NCBI RefSeq assembly: GCF_036250695.1
Contig: NZ_CP109427.1
Location: 3,968,001-4,032,000 of the forward strand
Source: Streptomyces sp. NBC_01497
GTDB lineage: Bacteria > Actinomycetota > Actinomycetes > Streptomycetales > Streptomycetaceae
Direction of reading: 5' to 3'
Length of the DNA stretch: 64,000 bases
The notes beneath the pieces were generated by a model. The model saw only the letters and a list, made by a program, of their open reading frames with translations, did no database searches and was not told the origin of the DNA. How positions within the stretch are numbered: position 1 is the first letter of the stretch; each line of letters opens with the position of its first letter. The translations under genes were made by a program, and so were the position numbers. This document shows, piece by piece, positions 1 through 8,673 of the stretch.

Positions 1-328
1 GCTCCTCCTGCACCACACGGGCCGCCGCAGCGGCCGCGCGCTGATCAATCCGCTGGTCTACTTCACGGACGGCGACGACTACGTCGTGGCGGGTTCGAAC
101 GGCGGCGCCGAGAAGGAACCGCTCTGGGTCGCCAACGTCGAGGCCCTGGACGAGACCACCGCGGAGATCGGCGAGCGGACCCTGAGGGTGCGCCCGAAGA
201 TCCTGCGCGAAGGCGACGAACGCGACCGGCTGTTCGGGCGCTTCGCCGCGTACTGGCCGGACGCGCACGAGTACGTGACGCACACCGACCGCCCCTTCGC
301 GATGGTGGTCCTCAGCCCCGTGGCGTGA
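1..328 (+). CDS. Deazaflavin (F420)-dependent nitroreductase family protein, 5' truncated by the window
   Basis: The open frame enters from the left edge and ends at TGA 326-328, so only the C-terminal ~108 residues are visible. The stretch LLLHHTGRRSGR followed by PLVYFTDGDDYVVAGSNGG is typical of the DDN/F420-dependent nitroreductase family, a split beta-barrel fold that binds deazaflavin F420. The end of the protein (residues RDRLFGRFAAYWPDAHEY) also fits the family. Such proteins are about 140-150 residues, so roughly 35 are missing upstream. The substrate cannot be told. Downstream is a tandem repeat, not an operon partner. Confidence 0.8.
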   Translation, partial: LLLHHTGRRSGRALINPLVYFTDGDDYVVAGSNGGAEKEPLWVANVEALDETTAEIGERTLRVRPKILREGDERDRLFGRFAAYWPDAHEYVTHTDRPFAMVVLSPVA

Positions 329-339
329 CGCGGGACGCC

Positions 340-446
340 GGACTCAGGGCGCCGGACTCAGGGTTCCGGACTCAGGGTTCCGGACTCAGGGTTCCGGACT
401 CAGGGTTCCGGACTCAGGGTTCCGGACTCAGGGTTCCGGACTCAGG
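340..446. repeat. Tandem repeat, 14-bp unit GGACTCAGGGTTCC
   Basis: About 7.5 head-to-tail copies start right after the nitroreductase stop. The first copy ends GCGCC-like instead of GTTCC and the last breaks off after GGACTCAGG. Because 14 is not a multiple of three, the array cannot code for a periodic peptide in one frame, so it is read as non-coding slippage-type sequence. Confidence 0.9.
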
Positions 447-563
447 ACATCGCCGGAGGAACGCAGGGCTCAGAGGGCGCCGGGGGGAAGCGGCGCGCCG
501 GCGCCACGACGGGGCGGCTGAACCTCGGGCCCTCGCGGCGGTGAGGTTTGACGTCGGGCCCTC

Positions 564-671
564 GCGGCGGTGGCGCCGGGCTCGGGCGTCGCGGCGGTGG
601 CGCCGGGCTCGGGCGTCGCGGCGGTGGCGCCGGGCTCGGGCGTCGCGGCGGTGGCGCCGGGCTCAGGGCCT
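564..671. repeat. Tandem repeat, four 27-bp units overlapping the TetR gene end
   Basis: Units start at 564, 591, 618 and 645 and each begins GCGGCGGTGGCGCCGGGCTC. The last unit has A instead of G at 665; that change creates the TGA stop (663-665, minus strand) of the TetR gene. Without it the regulator's low-complexity tail would read on through the array, because 27 is a multiple of three. Confidence 0.85.
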
Positions 672-1742
672 GACGGAGCCGCCGCCGTTGCCGTCCCCGA
701 CGACATCCGCGGTGGCTGCGGCCCCCGTGTCCTGGCGGATGCCGTGGTCGGACCCCGGAGCGGTGCCGTCCCCGGCACCCTGGCCGGCGTTCTCGCCGGC
801 GTCGGGACCGGCAGCCCCGCCGGCGTCGTTGCTCGCGCCGGCGCCGAGGCCGGAGCCGGCGTCGTGGCCGGGGCCGGGTCCCCGGGCCGTACCCGCGTCG
901 GTGTCCTGTCCGGCCTCCTGACCGGCGTCCTGGTCACCGCGGGTCCGTACGGCCTCGATGCCCGCCACCAGCAGGTCGAGCGCGATGCCGAAGTCGCGCT
1001 CCCGCATCTCCCGCACTGTTGCCCCGTCACGTGCCCCCAGCAGGCCGCCCCGCTTCTCGAACGCCTCCCTGAGGCCGGGCCGTTCGTCGATCGAGCCCAT
1101 CGCCAGGCGGTAGTACTCGTCCTGGCTGAACCCCGCGTCCGCGCATCGCTGCACGAAGTGGCCCTCGATGGTGCCGAATCCGTACACGAACTGGAAGACG
1201 GCCGAGATCGCGCCCCGCTGCACGTACGGCGGCAGGCCGGTACTGCGCACGACGGACTGCACGGCGCTGGAGAACAGGGTCGCGCACGGGCCGATGTTGA
1301 GGTACTTGCCGATCAGCGGCGACGCCCACGGGTGCCGGACGAACACGGACCGGTAGCTCGTCGCCAGGGCCCGCAACTGCTCCCGCCAGTCCGGTTCCTC
1401 ACCACCCGCCACATCCGGCACCCGCACCTCGCCGAAGACATGGTCGAGGGAGAGCTCCAACAGGTCATCCTTGGTGTCCACGTACCAGTACAGGGACATC
1501 GCGGTCACGCCCAGCTCCGACGCCAGGCGCCGCATCGAGAACTTCTCCGGGCCCTCCGCGTCCAGCAGATGCACGGACACCTCGGTGATCCGGTCCCGGT
1601 CCAGGCTGGTGGAGTCACCGCCGCCCGCGCCCGTTGGCGGCTGCTCCTGCCGTTCGTGACGCCGGCCGCGGACCTTCGGCTTGCCCTCCAGCCACACGCT
1701 CGTCCTGGCGGGACGCTTCGCGCGATCGGTTCCGGCGACCAT
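663..1742 (-). CDS. TetR/AcrR family transcriptional regulator with long low-complexity tail
   Basis: A one-component repressor-type regulator of about 359 residues. The N-terminal HTH is recognisable in FSMRRLASELGVTAMSLYWY, followed by VDTKDDLLELSLDHVFGEV, the usual end of the TetR DNA-binding domain. A helical ligand-binding domain follows. The last ~110 residues are Gly/Ala/Asp-rich (AGQEAGQDTDAG, GAGASNDAGGAAG) and unlikely to be part of the fold; ordinary family members are 190-240 residues. ATG at 1742 is chosen because GAGGAGG sits 8 nt upstream; longer in-frame starts lack this. The tail ends inside a 27-bp tandem array. The ligand and targets are unknown. Confidence 0.85.
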   Translation of the reverse strand: MVAGTDRAKRPARTSVWLEGKPKVRGRRHERQEQPPTGAGGGDSTSLDRDRITEVSVHLLDAEGPEKFSMRRLASELGVTAMSLYWYVDTKDDLLELSLDHVFGEVRVPDVAGGEEPDWREQLRALATSYRSVFVRHPWASPLIGKYLNIGPCATLFSSAVQSVVRSTGLPPYVQRGAISAVFQFVYGFGTIEGHFVQRCADAGFSQDEYYRLAMGSIDERPGLREAFEKRGGLLGARDGATVREMRERDFGIALDLLVAGIEAVRTRGDQDAGQEAGQDTDAGTARGPGPGHDAGSGLGAGASNDAGGAAGPDAGENAGQGAGDGTAPGSDHGIRQDTGAAATADVVGDGNGGGSVRP

Positions 1743-1958
1743 GGGCCAGCCTCCTCGGTTCCTCCGGCCGGGTGGTGCCGGACCTTCTGCGGGTGGTACG
1801 GATCGGGCGGCCGGCGCGCTCAGCGCCCGCTCGCGGACGACGGCCGGTGGGCCGCCCTCCGTACGCCTTCCCGTACCGCTCCCATGATCCACCCGGTTCC
1901 GGATGTTATGCCGTGGCTGGTGCTGATCCTTTCCTCGCGTTACCGGGACGACCTGCCG

Positions 1959-2819
1959 TCAGCGGGTCGTGCCGGGCTCCCCCGGCTTGATCAGATAACC
2001 CGCGCCGCGCCGGGTGTGGATCATCGGCGGGCGCCCGACGTCGATCTTGCGGCGCAGGTACGAGATGTACAGCTCGACCACGTTCGCCTGGCCGCCGAAG
2101 TCGTAGGACCAGACACGGTCGAGGATCTGAGCCTTGCTCAGCACACGGCGCGGGTTGCGCATCAGGTACCGAAGGAGCTCGAACTCCGTGGCCGTCAGGT
2201 GGATCGAGTCGCCGCCCCGGGTGACGTCGTGGCTGTCCTCGTCCAGCGTGAGGTCGCCGACGACGAGCATCGACTCGCTGCGCACCGTGGCGACTCCGGA
2301 ACGCCGGATCAGCCCGCGCAGCCGGCCCACGACGTCCTCCAGGCTGAACGGCTTGGTGACGTAGTCGTCCCCGCCCGCCGTGAGACCCGCGATCCGGTCC
2401 TCGACGCCGTCCCTGGTGGTCAGGAAGAGAACCGGTACCTGCGGCAGCTCGGTGCGCAGCCGGCTCAGCACCGCACGGGCGTCCGCCGCGTTCGTCGCGG
2501 CGCCGCTCCCGGCAGCCTCACCGGGCGCGCTGTCGCCGATCTCGCCACGAACGGCCGCCGTCCCCGCACCCGGGGCGCCGGCCGTCGCCACCGCACCGAC
2601 GAGTGAGACATCCCATATCACCGCGTCGGGGGCGAAATCCCTAGCCGAGTCCATCGCGGACGCGCCGTCGCCCGCGCTGAGTACCTCCCACCCCTCGTAC
2701 CGCAGGGCCATCGAGAGCAGCTCGGTGAGCGACGCCTCGTCGTCGACGACGAGAACGCGAACGGGGCTCCCGTCCGGCTTCAGCATTTCGGTACGCCCGC
2801 GGGGCGAGGTGATCGTCAT
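1959..2819 (-). CDS. OmpR/PhoB-type response regulator with an insertion in the receiver domain
   Basis: The receiver starts VRVLVVDDEASLTELL (acidic pair DDE) and has the phospho-acceptor Asp in AVIWDVSLV. The usual LPxxDG loop after it is replaced by about 45 Ala/Gly-rich residues before ADARAVLSRLR. The conserved Thr (LFLTTRD) and Lys (DDYVTKPFS) are present, so phosphorylation should be possible. A winged-helix domain follows (LTATEFELLRYLMRN, then the wing end HTRRGAGYLIKP). ATG at 2819 is preferred because GAGGG lies 8 nt upstream; a GTG at 2828 is the alternative. No histidine kinase is adjacent, so it is an orphan regulator. Confidence 0.9.
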   Translation of the reverse strand: MTITSPRGRTEMLKPDGSPVRVLVVDDEASLTELLSMALRYEGWEVLSAGDGASAMDSARDFAPDAVIWDVSLVGAVATAGAPGAGTAAVRGEIGDSAPGEAAGSGAATNAADARAVLSRLRTELPQVPVLFLTTRDGVEDRIAGLTAGGDDYVTKPFSLEDVVGRLRGLIRRSGVATVRSESMLVVGDLTLDEDSHDVTRGGDSIHLTATEFELLRYLMRNPRRVLSKAQILDRVWSYDFGGQANVVELYISYLRRKIDVGRPPMIHTRRGAGYLIKPGEPGTTR

Positions 2820-2900
2820 GTTCCTCACCCTCGGCAGAGCCTCTGAGAGCCGTCTTGCCCCTTTCTGTGAATCGCCTGAGAAAAGCCTCTCAGAAACTTT

Positions 2901-3842
2901 TCAGAGAACGTCGCCCTCCGGCCCACCCCTCCCGGCGGCGACCTCCCCGTCCACTCCGAACAGCGACGCTCCGTTTCCGTAGCAGACCGCTCGCAGCCAG
3001 TCGTCGCCCAGACCCAGCCGCTCCAGGGCCTCCAGCTGGTGCACGTACGGATACGGAATGTTCGGGAAGTCCGTCCCCAGCAGGACGCGGTCCCCCAGGG
3101 CGGCCAGGCGCGCGAGCGTCTCGGAGTCCCGGCGGAAGGGGGCGATGTCCTCCGTGAAGTCCGTGAAGGCCATGGTCGTGTCGAGCCGCACCTCGCCGTA
3201 CTGCTCGGCCAGCGTCATGAACTCCGCGTACTCCGGCATGCCCAGGTGCGCCACGACCAGCCGCAGCCGCGGATGACGGGCCAGCAGCGCACGTATCGGC
3301 CCCGGGCCGGTGAACCTGCCCGGCACGGGCCCCGACCCGCAGTGCGTCACCACCGGAACGCCCGCCTCGGCGAGCAGTCCCCACGCGGGGTCGAGCAGCG
3401 CGTCATTCGGGTCGTACCCGCCCACCTGCACATGCGCCTTGAAGACCCGGGCCCCGCCCGCCACCGCTTCCTTCACGTACGCCTCGACGCCCGGTTCCGG
3501 AAACAGCGTCGCCGTCCGCAGGCAGTCCGGCGTACGCGCGGCGAAGTCCGCGGCCCACGCGTTGAGCCACACCGCCATGCCCGGCTTGTGCGGGTAGAGC
3601 ATCGACGTGAACGCGCGCACGCCGAACCCGCGCAGCAGCGCGATCCGTTCGTCCTCCTCCTGCCGGTACTGGATCGGCCACACACGCCCCACCAGAGGCC
3701 CCGCGCCGTCGAAGTACGCCCACACCTTCTTCAGCACCCGGTCGGGCATGAAGTGTGTGTGCACGTCGACGAGAGCGGGTAGCCCCACCCGCTCCCGGAA
3801 CGCCCGCACCGCCGCCCGCTCGTCCACCCCTTGATCGCTCAT
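2901..3842 (-). CDS. Amidohydrolase family protein (TIM-barrel metal-dependent hydrolase)
   Basis: About 313 residues with the amidohydrolase-2 layout. The metal-binding HxH pair is in VDVHTHFMPDR near the N-terminus, a further His is in VVTHCGSG, another follows in LVVAHLGMPEY, and the catalytic Asp is in LLGTDFPNIPYP. Relatives hydrolyse or decarboxylate small cyclic or aromatic acids, but the substrate cannot be read here. The start ATG at 3842 has GGAGG just 2 nt upstream; GTG at 3860 in the same frame is possible. The gene runs leftward towards the response regulator with about 80 bp between them, so co-transcription is possible but unproven. Confidence 0.85.
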   Translation of the reverse strand: MSDQGVDERAAVRAFRERVGLPALVDVHTHFMPDRVLKKVWAYFDGAGPLVGRVWPIQYRQEEDERIALLRGFGVRAFTSMLYPHKPGMAVWLNAWAADFAARTPDCLRTATLFPEPGVEAYVKEAVAGGARVFKAHVQVGGYDPNDALLDPAWGLLAEAGVPVVTHCGSGPVPGRFTGPGPIRALLARHPRLRLVVAHLGMPEYAEFMTLAEQYGEVRLDTTMAFTDFTEDIAPFRRDSETLARLAALGDRVLLGTDFPNIPYPYVHQLEALERLGLGDDWLRAVCYGNGASLFGVDGEVAAGRGGPEGDVL

Positions 3843-4159
3843 GACCTCCACTCTCGGCACGCGTGCGGGATCTGTCCATGACCGCTCATGTGCCGGATCC
3901 GCTCGCGGCAGCTCACGCGCCGTCCCCGCTCACGCGGCGTTCACGTGCCGCGCGTACGTGTCCACGGTCACCGGTGTGCTGTACCTGCTCACGGCTGTTT
4001 GTCTGCCGTGCCTGCCCGCGTGCGCCCGCGTGCCGGAGCCGCTCGCGGCCGCTTGCCCGTCGCCACTCACGACACGCCACCTCTCACGGGCCGCTTCCGT
4101 TCACGATCACACGTGCGTGCCGCGCCGCTTCCCGGCCGCTCGCGGGCCCGAGCCGACGC
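3843..4159. other. Intergenic, no gene seen
   Basis: GC-rich sequence with many irregularly spaced CTCACG/TTCACG words. No frame shows a recognisable protein and no clear hairpin or promoter stands out. Confidence 0.5.
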
Positions 4160-5284
4160 TCAGAACAGGCCGCCCTGCACATCGCGGCGTATCTCGCGCG
4201 CCGGCAGGCTCAGCGGTTCTCCGGCCGCCGCCCCGCCGGGTGTCAGGCGCTCCAGCCCCCACCCCCGCATCAGGCGGCTGTCCACGACCACGACGCCCTT
4301 CCCCGCGACGGCAAGGTGCAGGTCGGGCCCCGCGACGGCGACCAGCCGCCCCGCGATCCCGCCGCCGTCCACCAGCTCCGTCACCACCGCGGCCACCGGC
4401 ACGGCAGGCGGAATCGATGCCCCGGGCCGGGCCGGCCCCGGGTCCGAAGACCGGCTCGAATCCGGACTCGCATCCGAATCCGAATCCGGCGCCGCGGCCA
4501 GGTCCGGCGCCGGAGCCGATCCCGCGGACGACATCGCCTCGGCACGCGGCGTCGGCCCCGGAGCGGGCGGGCGCTCCAGTCCGAACACGCGCGCGTGGTC
4601 GACGGCCTCGAACACCAAGGGCTCCAGCGACTCCGGCCACCGCGGCAGAGCCACCGCACGGGCGTGCAGCGCTGCCAGCTCGGCGGCGCGCTCACGCTCC
4701 GGCGGCAGGCTCGCGCGCGCCGTCCGCTTGTCGGCGTACGGGATGCGGTCCGGCACCCCGAGCGCCGCGCGCAGCAGCTCCTCCGTACGGCGCGCCGCCA
4801 TCAGCGGGCCCCGGCCGAGCCAGCTGAAGGTGACGGCGCCCTGTTCGAGCAGGCGGGCCGAGCCGCGCGCCTCGGCGGTGATGCCGACCTTCCGCATCCC
4901 CGGACCGAACCACGCCAGATAGACGCGGTAAGGGCGCGGATCGTCGGCCACCGTGTCGGCGGCGACCGAGCGCAGCCGGTCGAGGCGTGCGCACTCGGAG
5001 CACTGGGCCCCTGTGCTCCGGGCCGGCACCTCGGCCGCCAGCGGGCACCCGCCGCGCCCCGTGCCGGTGCACCGGCGCGGGCCCACGGCACGGAACGCCA
5101 CCTCGCGCCCGTACACCAGCTCGCTCAGCCGCTCCACGGAATCGCGGCCTCCCTCTCGTGCACCCCCTCCACCCCCGTTCTCCCCCGCCCCTCCGGCCGA
5201 CCGGGGGGACCTCCAGACCAGCCGGGGCCCGGGGGATCCACCGCCACCCCACCGGAGCCCGCCACAACGCCATGTGTCCGACAC
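4160..5284 (-). CDS. DUF2797 domain protein
   Basis: About 374 residues. The family core is clear: a Cys-rich segment (RRCTGTGRGGCPL, then QCSECARLDR) followed by VYLAWFGPGMRKVGITAEARG, which resembles a GIY-YIG-like beginning (VYLA ... KVGIT), and TEELLRAALGVPDRI. The four Cys suggest a zinc site. After position ~255 a Ser/Pro/Asp-rich linker leads to a conserved-looking end (AAVVTELVDGGGIAG ... DSRLMRGWGLERL). GTG at 5284 is taken as start because it begins VSDTWRCGGLRW, the N-terminus expected for the family, though the GGAG is only 2 nt away. The biological role is not known. Confidence 0.75.
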   Translation of the reverse strand: MSDTWRCGGLRWGGGGSPGPRLVWRSPRSAGGAGENGGGGGAREGGRDSVERLSELVYGREVAFRAVGPRRCTGTGRGGCPLAAEVPARSTGAQCSECARLDRLRSVAADTVADDPRPYRVYLAWFGPGMRKVGITAEARGSARLLEQGAVTFSWLGRGPLMAARRTEELLRAALGVPDRIPYADKRTARASLPPERERAAELAALHARAVALPRWPESLEPLVFEAVDHARVFGLERPPAPGPTPRAEAMSSAGSAPAPDLAAAPDSDSDASPDSSRSSDPGPARPGASIPPAVPVAAVVTELVDGGGIAGRLVAVAGPDLHLAVAGKGVVVVDSRLMRGWGLERLTPGGAAAGEPLSLPAREIRRDVQGGLF

Positions 5285-5373
5285 TTCTCCGAGAGTAGAG
5301 GGCAGCACTGACAACGCCCCTCGCCGGAGTAGCGTCAGAAAGGTACTTATCGCTACGAAAAGGACGTACCGCA

Positions 5374-6354
5374 ATGAAGCACGTGCACCTCGCAGGACTC
5401 GACGTCGCCCGCATCGGGCTCGGCTGCATGTCCATGTCCGCCTACTACACCGGCGCCGGAACGGACGAGGCGGAATCGATCCGCACGATCCACCGCGCCC
5501 TCGACCTCGGCGTGAACCTGCTGGACACCGCCGAGGTCTACGGCCCGTACGTGAACGAGGAACTGCTCGCGAAGGCCCTGACCGGCGGCCGGCGCGACCG
5601 CGCCGTCGTGGCCACGAAGTTCGGCTTCCTGTCCCACCGCCCGGACGGGACGAGCTCCTACGAGCCGGACAGCAGCCCCGCCAACGTCCGCACAGCGCTC
5701 GAAGGCTCGCTGCGGCGCCTGGGCACCGACCACATCGACCTCTACTACCAGCACCGGGTCGATCCGGGCACGCCGATCGAGGAGACCGTCGGGGTACTCG
5801 CCACATTCGTCCAGGAGGGCAAGATCCGCCACCTCGGGCTCTCCGAGGCGGCCCCCGACACGATCCGCCGCGCCCACGCGACCCACCCGATCTCCGCCCT
5901 CCAGACCGAGTACTCGCTGTGGAGCCGCGACCCGGAGGCGGAACTGCTCCCGTTGGTGCGCGAGCTGGGTATCGGCTTCGTCCCGTACTCCCCCCTCGGC
6001 CGGGGTTTCCTCACGGGCACCGTACGGTCGACGGACGGCCTCGACGCCGACGACTTCCGCAAGAGCAACCCGCGCTTCACCAAGGACAACCTCCGGCAGA
6101 ACCTGCGGATCGTCGAAGAGGTCGAGTCCGTCGCGAACGAACTCGACGCCACCCCGGCGCAGGTCGCCATCGCGTGGCTGCTGGCCCAGGGCGAGGACAT
6201 CGTGCCGATCCCCGGCACCAGGCGGGTGTCCCGGCTGGAGGAGAACGTGGCGTCCGACACCCTCGAACTCACCCCGGAGCAACTGGCCCGCCTGGACGCG
6301 ATCGCCCCGGCGGCCGGGGACCGGTACGAGGACATGAGCGGCGTGGACCTCTGA
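5374..6354 (+). CDS. Aldo/keto reductase
   Basis: An NADPH-dependent (alpha/beta)8-barrel oxidoreductase of 326 residues. The catalytic tetrad is visible: Asp in [10 protein letters not shown], Tyr in the same motif, Lys in VATKFGF, His in [14 protein letters not shown]. The C-terminal cofactor loop is [13 protein letters not shown]. The sequence resembles the AKR13-like branch ([10 protein letters not shown] near the N-terminus). The ATG has AAAAGGA 9 nt upstream. It is transcribed divergently from the DUF2797 gene across 89 bp. GGTAC ... GTACC arms just before the start could be an operator. Confidence 0.9.
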   Translation: MKHVHLAGLDVARIGLGCMSMSAYYTGAGTDEAESIRTIHRALDLGVNLLDTAEVYGPYVNEELLAKALTGGRRDRAVVATKFGFLSHRPDGTSSYEPDSSPANVRTALEGSLRRLGTDHIDLYYQHRVDPGTPIEETVGVLATFVQEGKIRHLGLSEAAPDTIRRAHATHPISALQTEYSLWSRDPEAELLPLVRELGIGFVPYSPLGRGFLTGTVRSTDGLDADDFRKSNPRFTKDNLRQNLRIVEEVESVANELDATPAQVAIAWLLAQGEDIVPIPGTRRVSRLEENVASDTLELTPEQLARLDAIAPAAGDRYEDMSGVDL

Positions 6355-6444
6355 GGGCACGGCCGGTGGGCGGCCCGGCAGCGGGGGCCGGGGCGTGGCG
6401 GGGCGTCGGCGGTCCACGGGTCGCCCCGGGCCGGGGACGTCCGG

Positions 6445-6498
6445 CGGGCCCCGGGCTCAGTGATTGCCGGAACGGGCCCCGGGCTCAGTGATTGCCGG
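6445..6498. repeat. Duplicated 26-bp segment covering the end of the SulP gene
   Basis: The 26 bases 6445-6470 are repeated exactly at 6473-6498, including the last SulP codons (NH) and the stop. The left copy lies outside the gene. It is a small tandem duplication with a 28-bp period. Confidence 0.85.
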
Positions 6499-8428
6499 CC
6501 AGCTCGCCGCTCAGCCGGGCGTGCATGGCCGCGCTCGGCTCGTTCAGGCCGGTGATCGTGACTCTCTTCCCGCGCTGCGCGTACTTCGCCTCGACGGCGT
6601 CCAGCACGGCCACCGACGACGCGTCCCACACATGCGTGCCCGACAGGTCGATGACCACCTCGTCCGGGTCCCCCGCGAAGTCGAACCGGGCGAGCAGGTC
6701 GTTGCTCGACGCGAAGAACAGCTCCCCCCTCACGGAGTAGACGATCCGCCGGCGCCCCGGGTCCGTCACCGACGTGACGCCGGCGAACCGTGCGACGCGC
6801 CGGGCGAAGATCACCATCGCGACGACCGTGCCGACGACGACACCGATCGAGAGGTTGCCGGTCGCCACGACCACGATCACGGTCAGCACCATCACCACGG
6901 TCTCGCCGGCCGGCATGCGCTTCAGCGTCGCGGGCCGTACGGAATGCCAGTCGAACGTCCCGACCGACACCAGCACCATCACCGCGACCAGCGCGGCCAT
7001 CGGGATGTCGGAGACGACCGGCCCGAGCACGATGCAGAGGATCAGCAGGAAGAAGCCCGCGAGGAAGGTGGACAGACGCGTCCGCGCCCCGCTCTTGACG
7101 TTGATCATCGTCTGGCCGATCATCGCGCAGCCGCCCATGCCGCCGAAGATCCCGGTGACGATGTTGGCGATGCCCTGGCCGATGGACTCGCGGGTCTTGT
7201 CGGAGCGGGTGTCGGTGATCTCGTCGACGAGCTTGGCCGTCATCAGGGTCTCCATGAGCCCGACGAGGGCCATGGCCAGCGCGTACGGCGCGATGACGAC
7301 CAGCGTGTGCACCCCGTACGGGACGTCCGGCAGCCCCGGCACGGGCAGCGACGACGGCAGTCTGCCCTTGTCCCCCACGGTCGGTACGGCGATCCCGGCG
7401 GCCACGGTGATCAGCGTGAGGACGACGATCGACACGAGCGGCGCGGGCACGGCCTTCGTCAGCCGGGGGAACAGCAGCATGATCACCAGACCCGCCACGG
7501 CCAGCGGGTAGACCGGCCAGGGCACGTCGCGCAGATTGGGGATCTGGGCCGTGAACAGCAGGATGCCCAGCGCGTTGACGAATCCGACCATCACCGAGCG
7601 CGGCACGAACCGCATGAGCCGCGCGACACCGGCCGCGCCGAGCCCGATCTGCAGGATCCCGGCCAGGATGACGGTGGCGATCAGGTAACCGAGCCCGTGC
7701 TCGCGCGCCACCGGGGCGACGACGAGCGCGACCGAACCCGTGGACGCGGAGATCATCGCCGGCCGGCCGCCCACGAACGCGATCACCATGGCCATGGAGC
7801 AGGCCGCGAACAGGCCGACCTTGGGGTCGACGCCCGCGATGACGGAGAAGGAGATGGCCTCGGGGATCAGTGCCAGTCCGACGACCAGCCCGGCCAGGAC
7901 CTCGGTGCGCAGCAGTTTCGGCCCGAACCCCGGCCCGAATCCCCAGCCGGACGCGAACCGGGCCCCCCAGCCGGATCCGGGACGAAACTCCCGGCCGGCG
8001 GCCCCGGCTCCGGGACCGTACCCGGCCCGGAGCCCCGGGCCTGGTCCGCCCCGGCGTGCCACGCGACCGGGACGCGCACCGGCGGCCGGTTCGCCGAGCG
8101 GGGTGGCTGGGTCGCCGGGCGGGGTGGCCGGTTCGCCGAGCGCGTCGTCCGGGTCGCTGAGGGGATCGCCGGGCCCACGACCGGCAGCCACTTCGCTGAG
8201 GCCGGGGTCCGGCTCCGGGCCCGGGCCCGGGTGCTCCCCGAAACCCGCACCGGAGGCCTTCGCGGACGAGGGACGGGGGTCTGGCGTGGGAAGGCTGGGC
8301 AAGGGAGAACCACCTGAGGGCACGGGTACATCGGGTACTCCAGGTACCCCGGGGGACAGAAGAGGCCCGGAGACAGGAGAGGGTCGGACGGAAGTCGGAC
8401 CGAAGTCGGACCGTGAGTCGGGCTCCAT
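6485..8428 (-). CDS. SulP-family anion transporter with STAS domain
   Basis: A membrane transporter of 647 residues. From about residue 172 it has the SulP core: LAGLVVGLALIPEAISFSVIA, then ten or so hydrophobic helices, with GGMGGCAMIGQTMINVKSGA typical of the family. A cytoplasmic STAS domain ends the protein (VVIDLSGTHVWDASSVAVLD). Likely substrates are sulfate, bicarbonate or other anions. The first ~170 residues are Pro/Gly/Ser-rich (DPATPLGEPAAGARPG) and unusual for the family; a start nearer the first membrane helix cannot be ruled out. No ribosome-binding site precedes ATG 8428, which may be near-leaderless. A MerR gene diverges from it and probably controls it. Confidence 0.85.
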   Translation of the reverse strand: MEPDSRSDFGPTSVRPSPVSGPLLSPGVPGVPDVPVPSGGSPLPSLPTPDPRPSSAKASGAGFGEHPGPGPEPDPGLSEVAAGRGPGDPLSDPDDALGEPATPPGDPATPLGEPAAGARPGRVARRGGPGPGLRAGYGPGAGAAGREFRPGSGWGARFASGWGFGPGFGPKLLRTEVLAGLVVGLALIPEAISFSVIAGVDPKVGLFAACSMAMVIAFVGGRPAMISASTGSVALVVAPVAREHGLGYLIATVILAGILQIGLGAAGVARLMRFVPRSVMVGFVNALGILLFTAQIPNLRDVPWPVYPLAVAGLVIMLLFPRLTKAVPAPLVSIVVLTLITVAAGIAVPTVGDKGRLPSSLPVPGLPDVPYGVHTLVVIAPYALAMALVGLMETLMTAKLVDEITDTRSDKTRESIGQGIANIVTGIFGGMGGCAMIGQTMINVKSGARTRLSTFLAGFFLLILCIVLGPVVSDIPMAALVAVMVLVSVGTFDWHSVRPATLKRMPAGETVVMVLTVIVVVATGNLSIGVVVGTVVAMVIFARRVARFAGVTSVTDPGRRRIVYSVRGELFFASSNDLLARFDFAGDPDEVVIDLSGTHVWDASSVAVLDAVEAKYAQRGKRVTITGLNEPSAAMHARLSGELAGNH

Positions 8429-8442
8429 GACGGATCAAAACC

Positions 8443-8462
8443 CTACCCTGACGTAAGGGTAG
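8443..8462. promoter_or_regulatory. MerR-type operator palindrome between sulP and merR
   Basis: CTACCCTGACGTAAGGGTAG is a 20-bp near-perfect palindrome with only the two central-flanking bases unmatched. It lies 15 bp upstream of the SulP start and in the leader of the divergent MerR gene. On the minus strand a TAGGGT that could be a -10 box overlaps its end. MerR proteins characteristically bind such dyads between -35 and -10 and untwist the promoter. Confidence 0.65.
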
Positions 8463-8547
8463 AGATGCGTCTCCCCGGATGGGCGTCCCCCGGGCACCGC
8501 CAGGAGCGGTCGGACGGCCGGCGGCTGAGATGCTTCTTCCCCCGCCG

Positions 8548-8591
8548 GACGGGCAGCTGACGGGCAGCTGACGGGCAGCTGACGGACAGCG
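8548..8591. repeat. Tandem repeat, 11-bp unit GACGGGCAGCT
   Basis: Four copies upstream of the MerR gene, the last with one change (GACGGACAGCG). It lies in the 245-bp divergent promoter region, about 80 bp before the MerR start. Confidence 0.85.
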
Positions 8592-8673
8592 GACCAGACG
8601 ACAGGACACGACGGAGGACGGACGGGTGCCGACGGGCGGCTCCGGACACATGGAGCACAGGGAGCAGGCGGAC

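Noticed and set aside
340..446. 14-bp array as a CRISPR or coding repeat
   Set aside because: No spacers; the period is not a multiple of three; simple tandem repeat.
570..2606. Very long open frame on the plus strand antisense to TetR and the response regulator
   Set aside because: High-GC shadow frame opposite genes with clear domains; composition is Arg/Ala/Pro-rich without family pattern.
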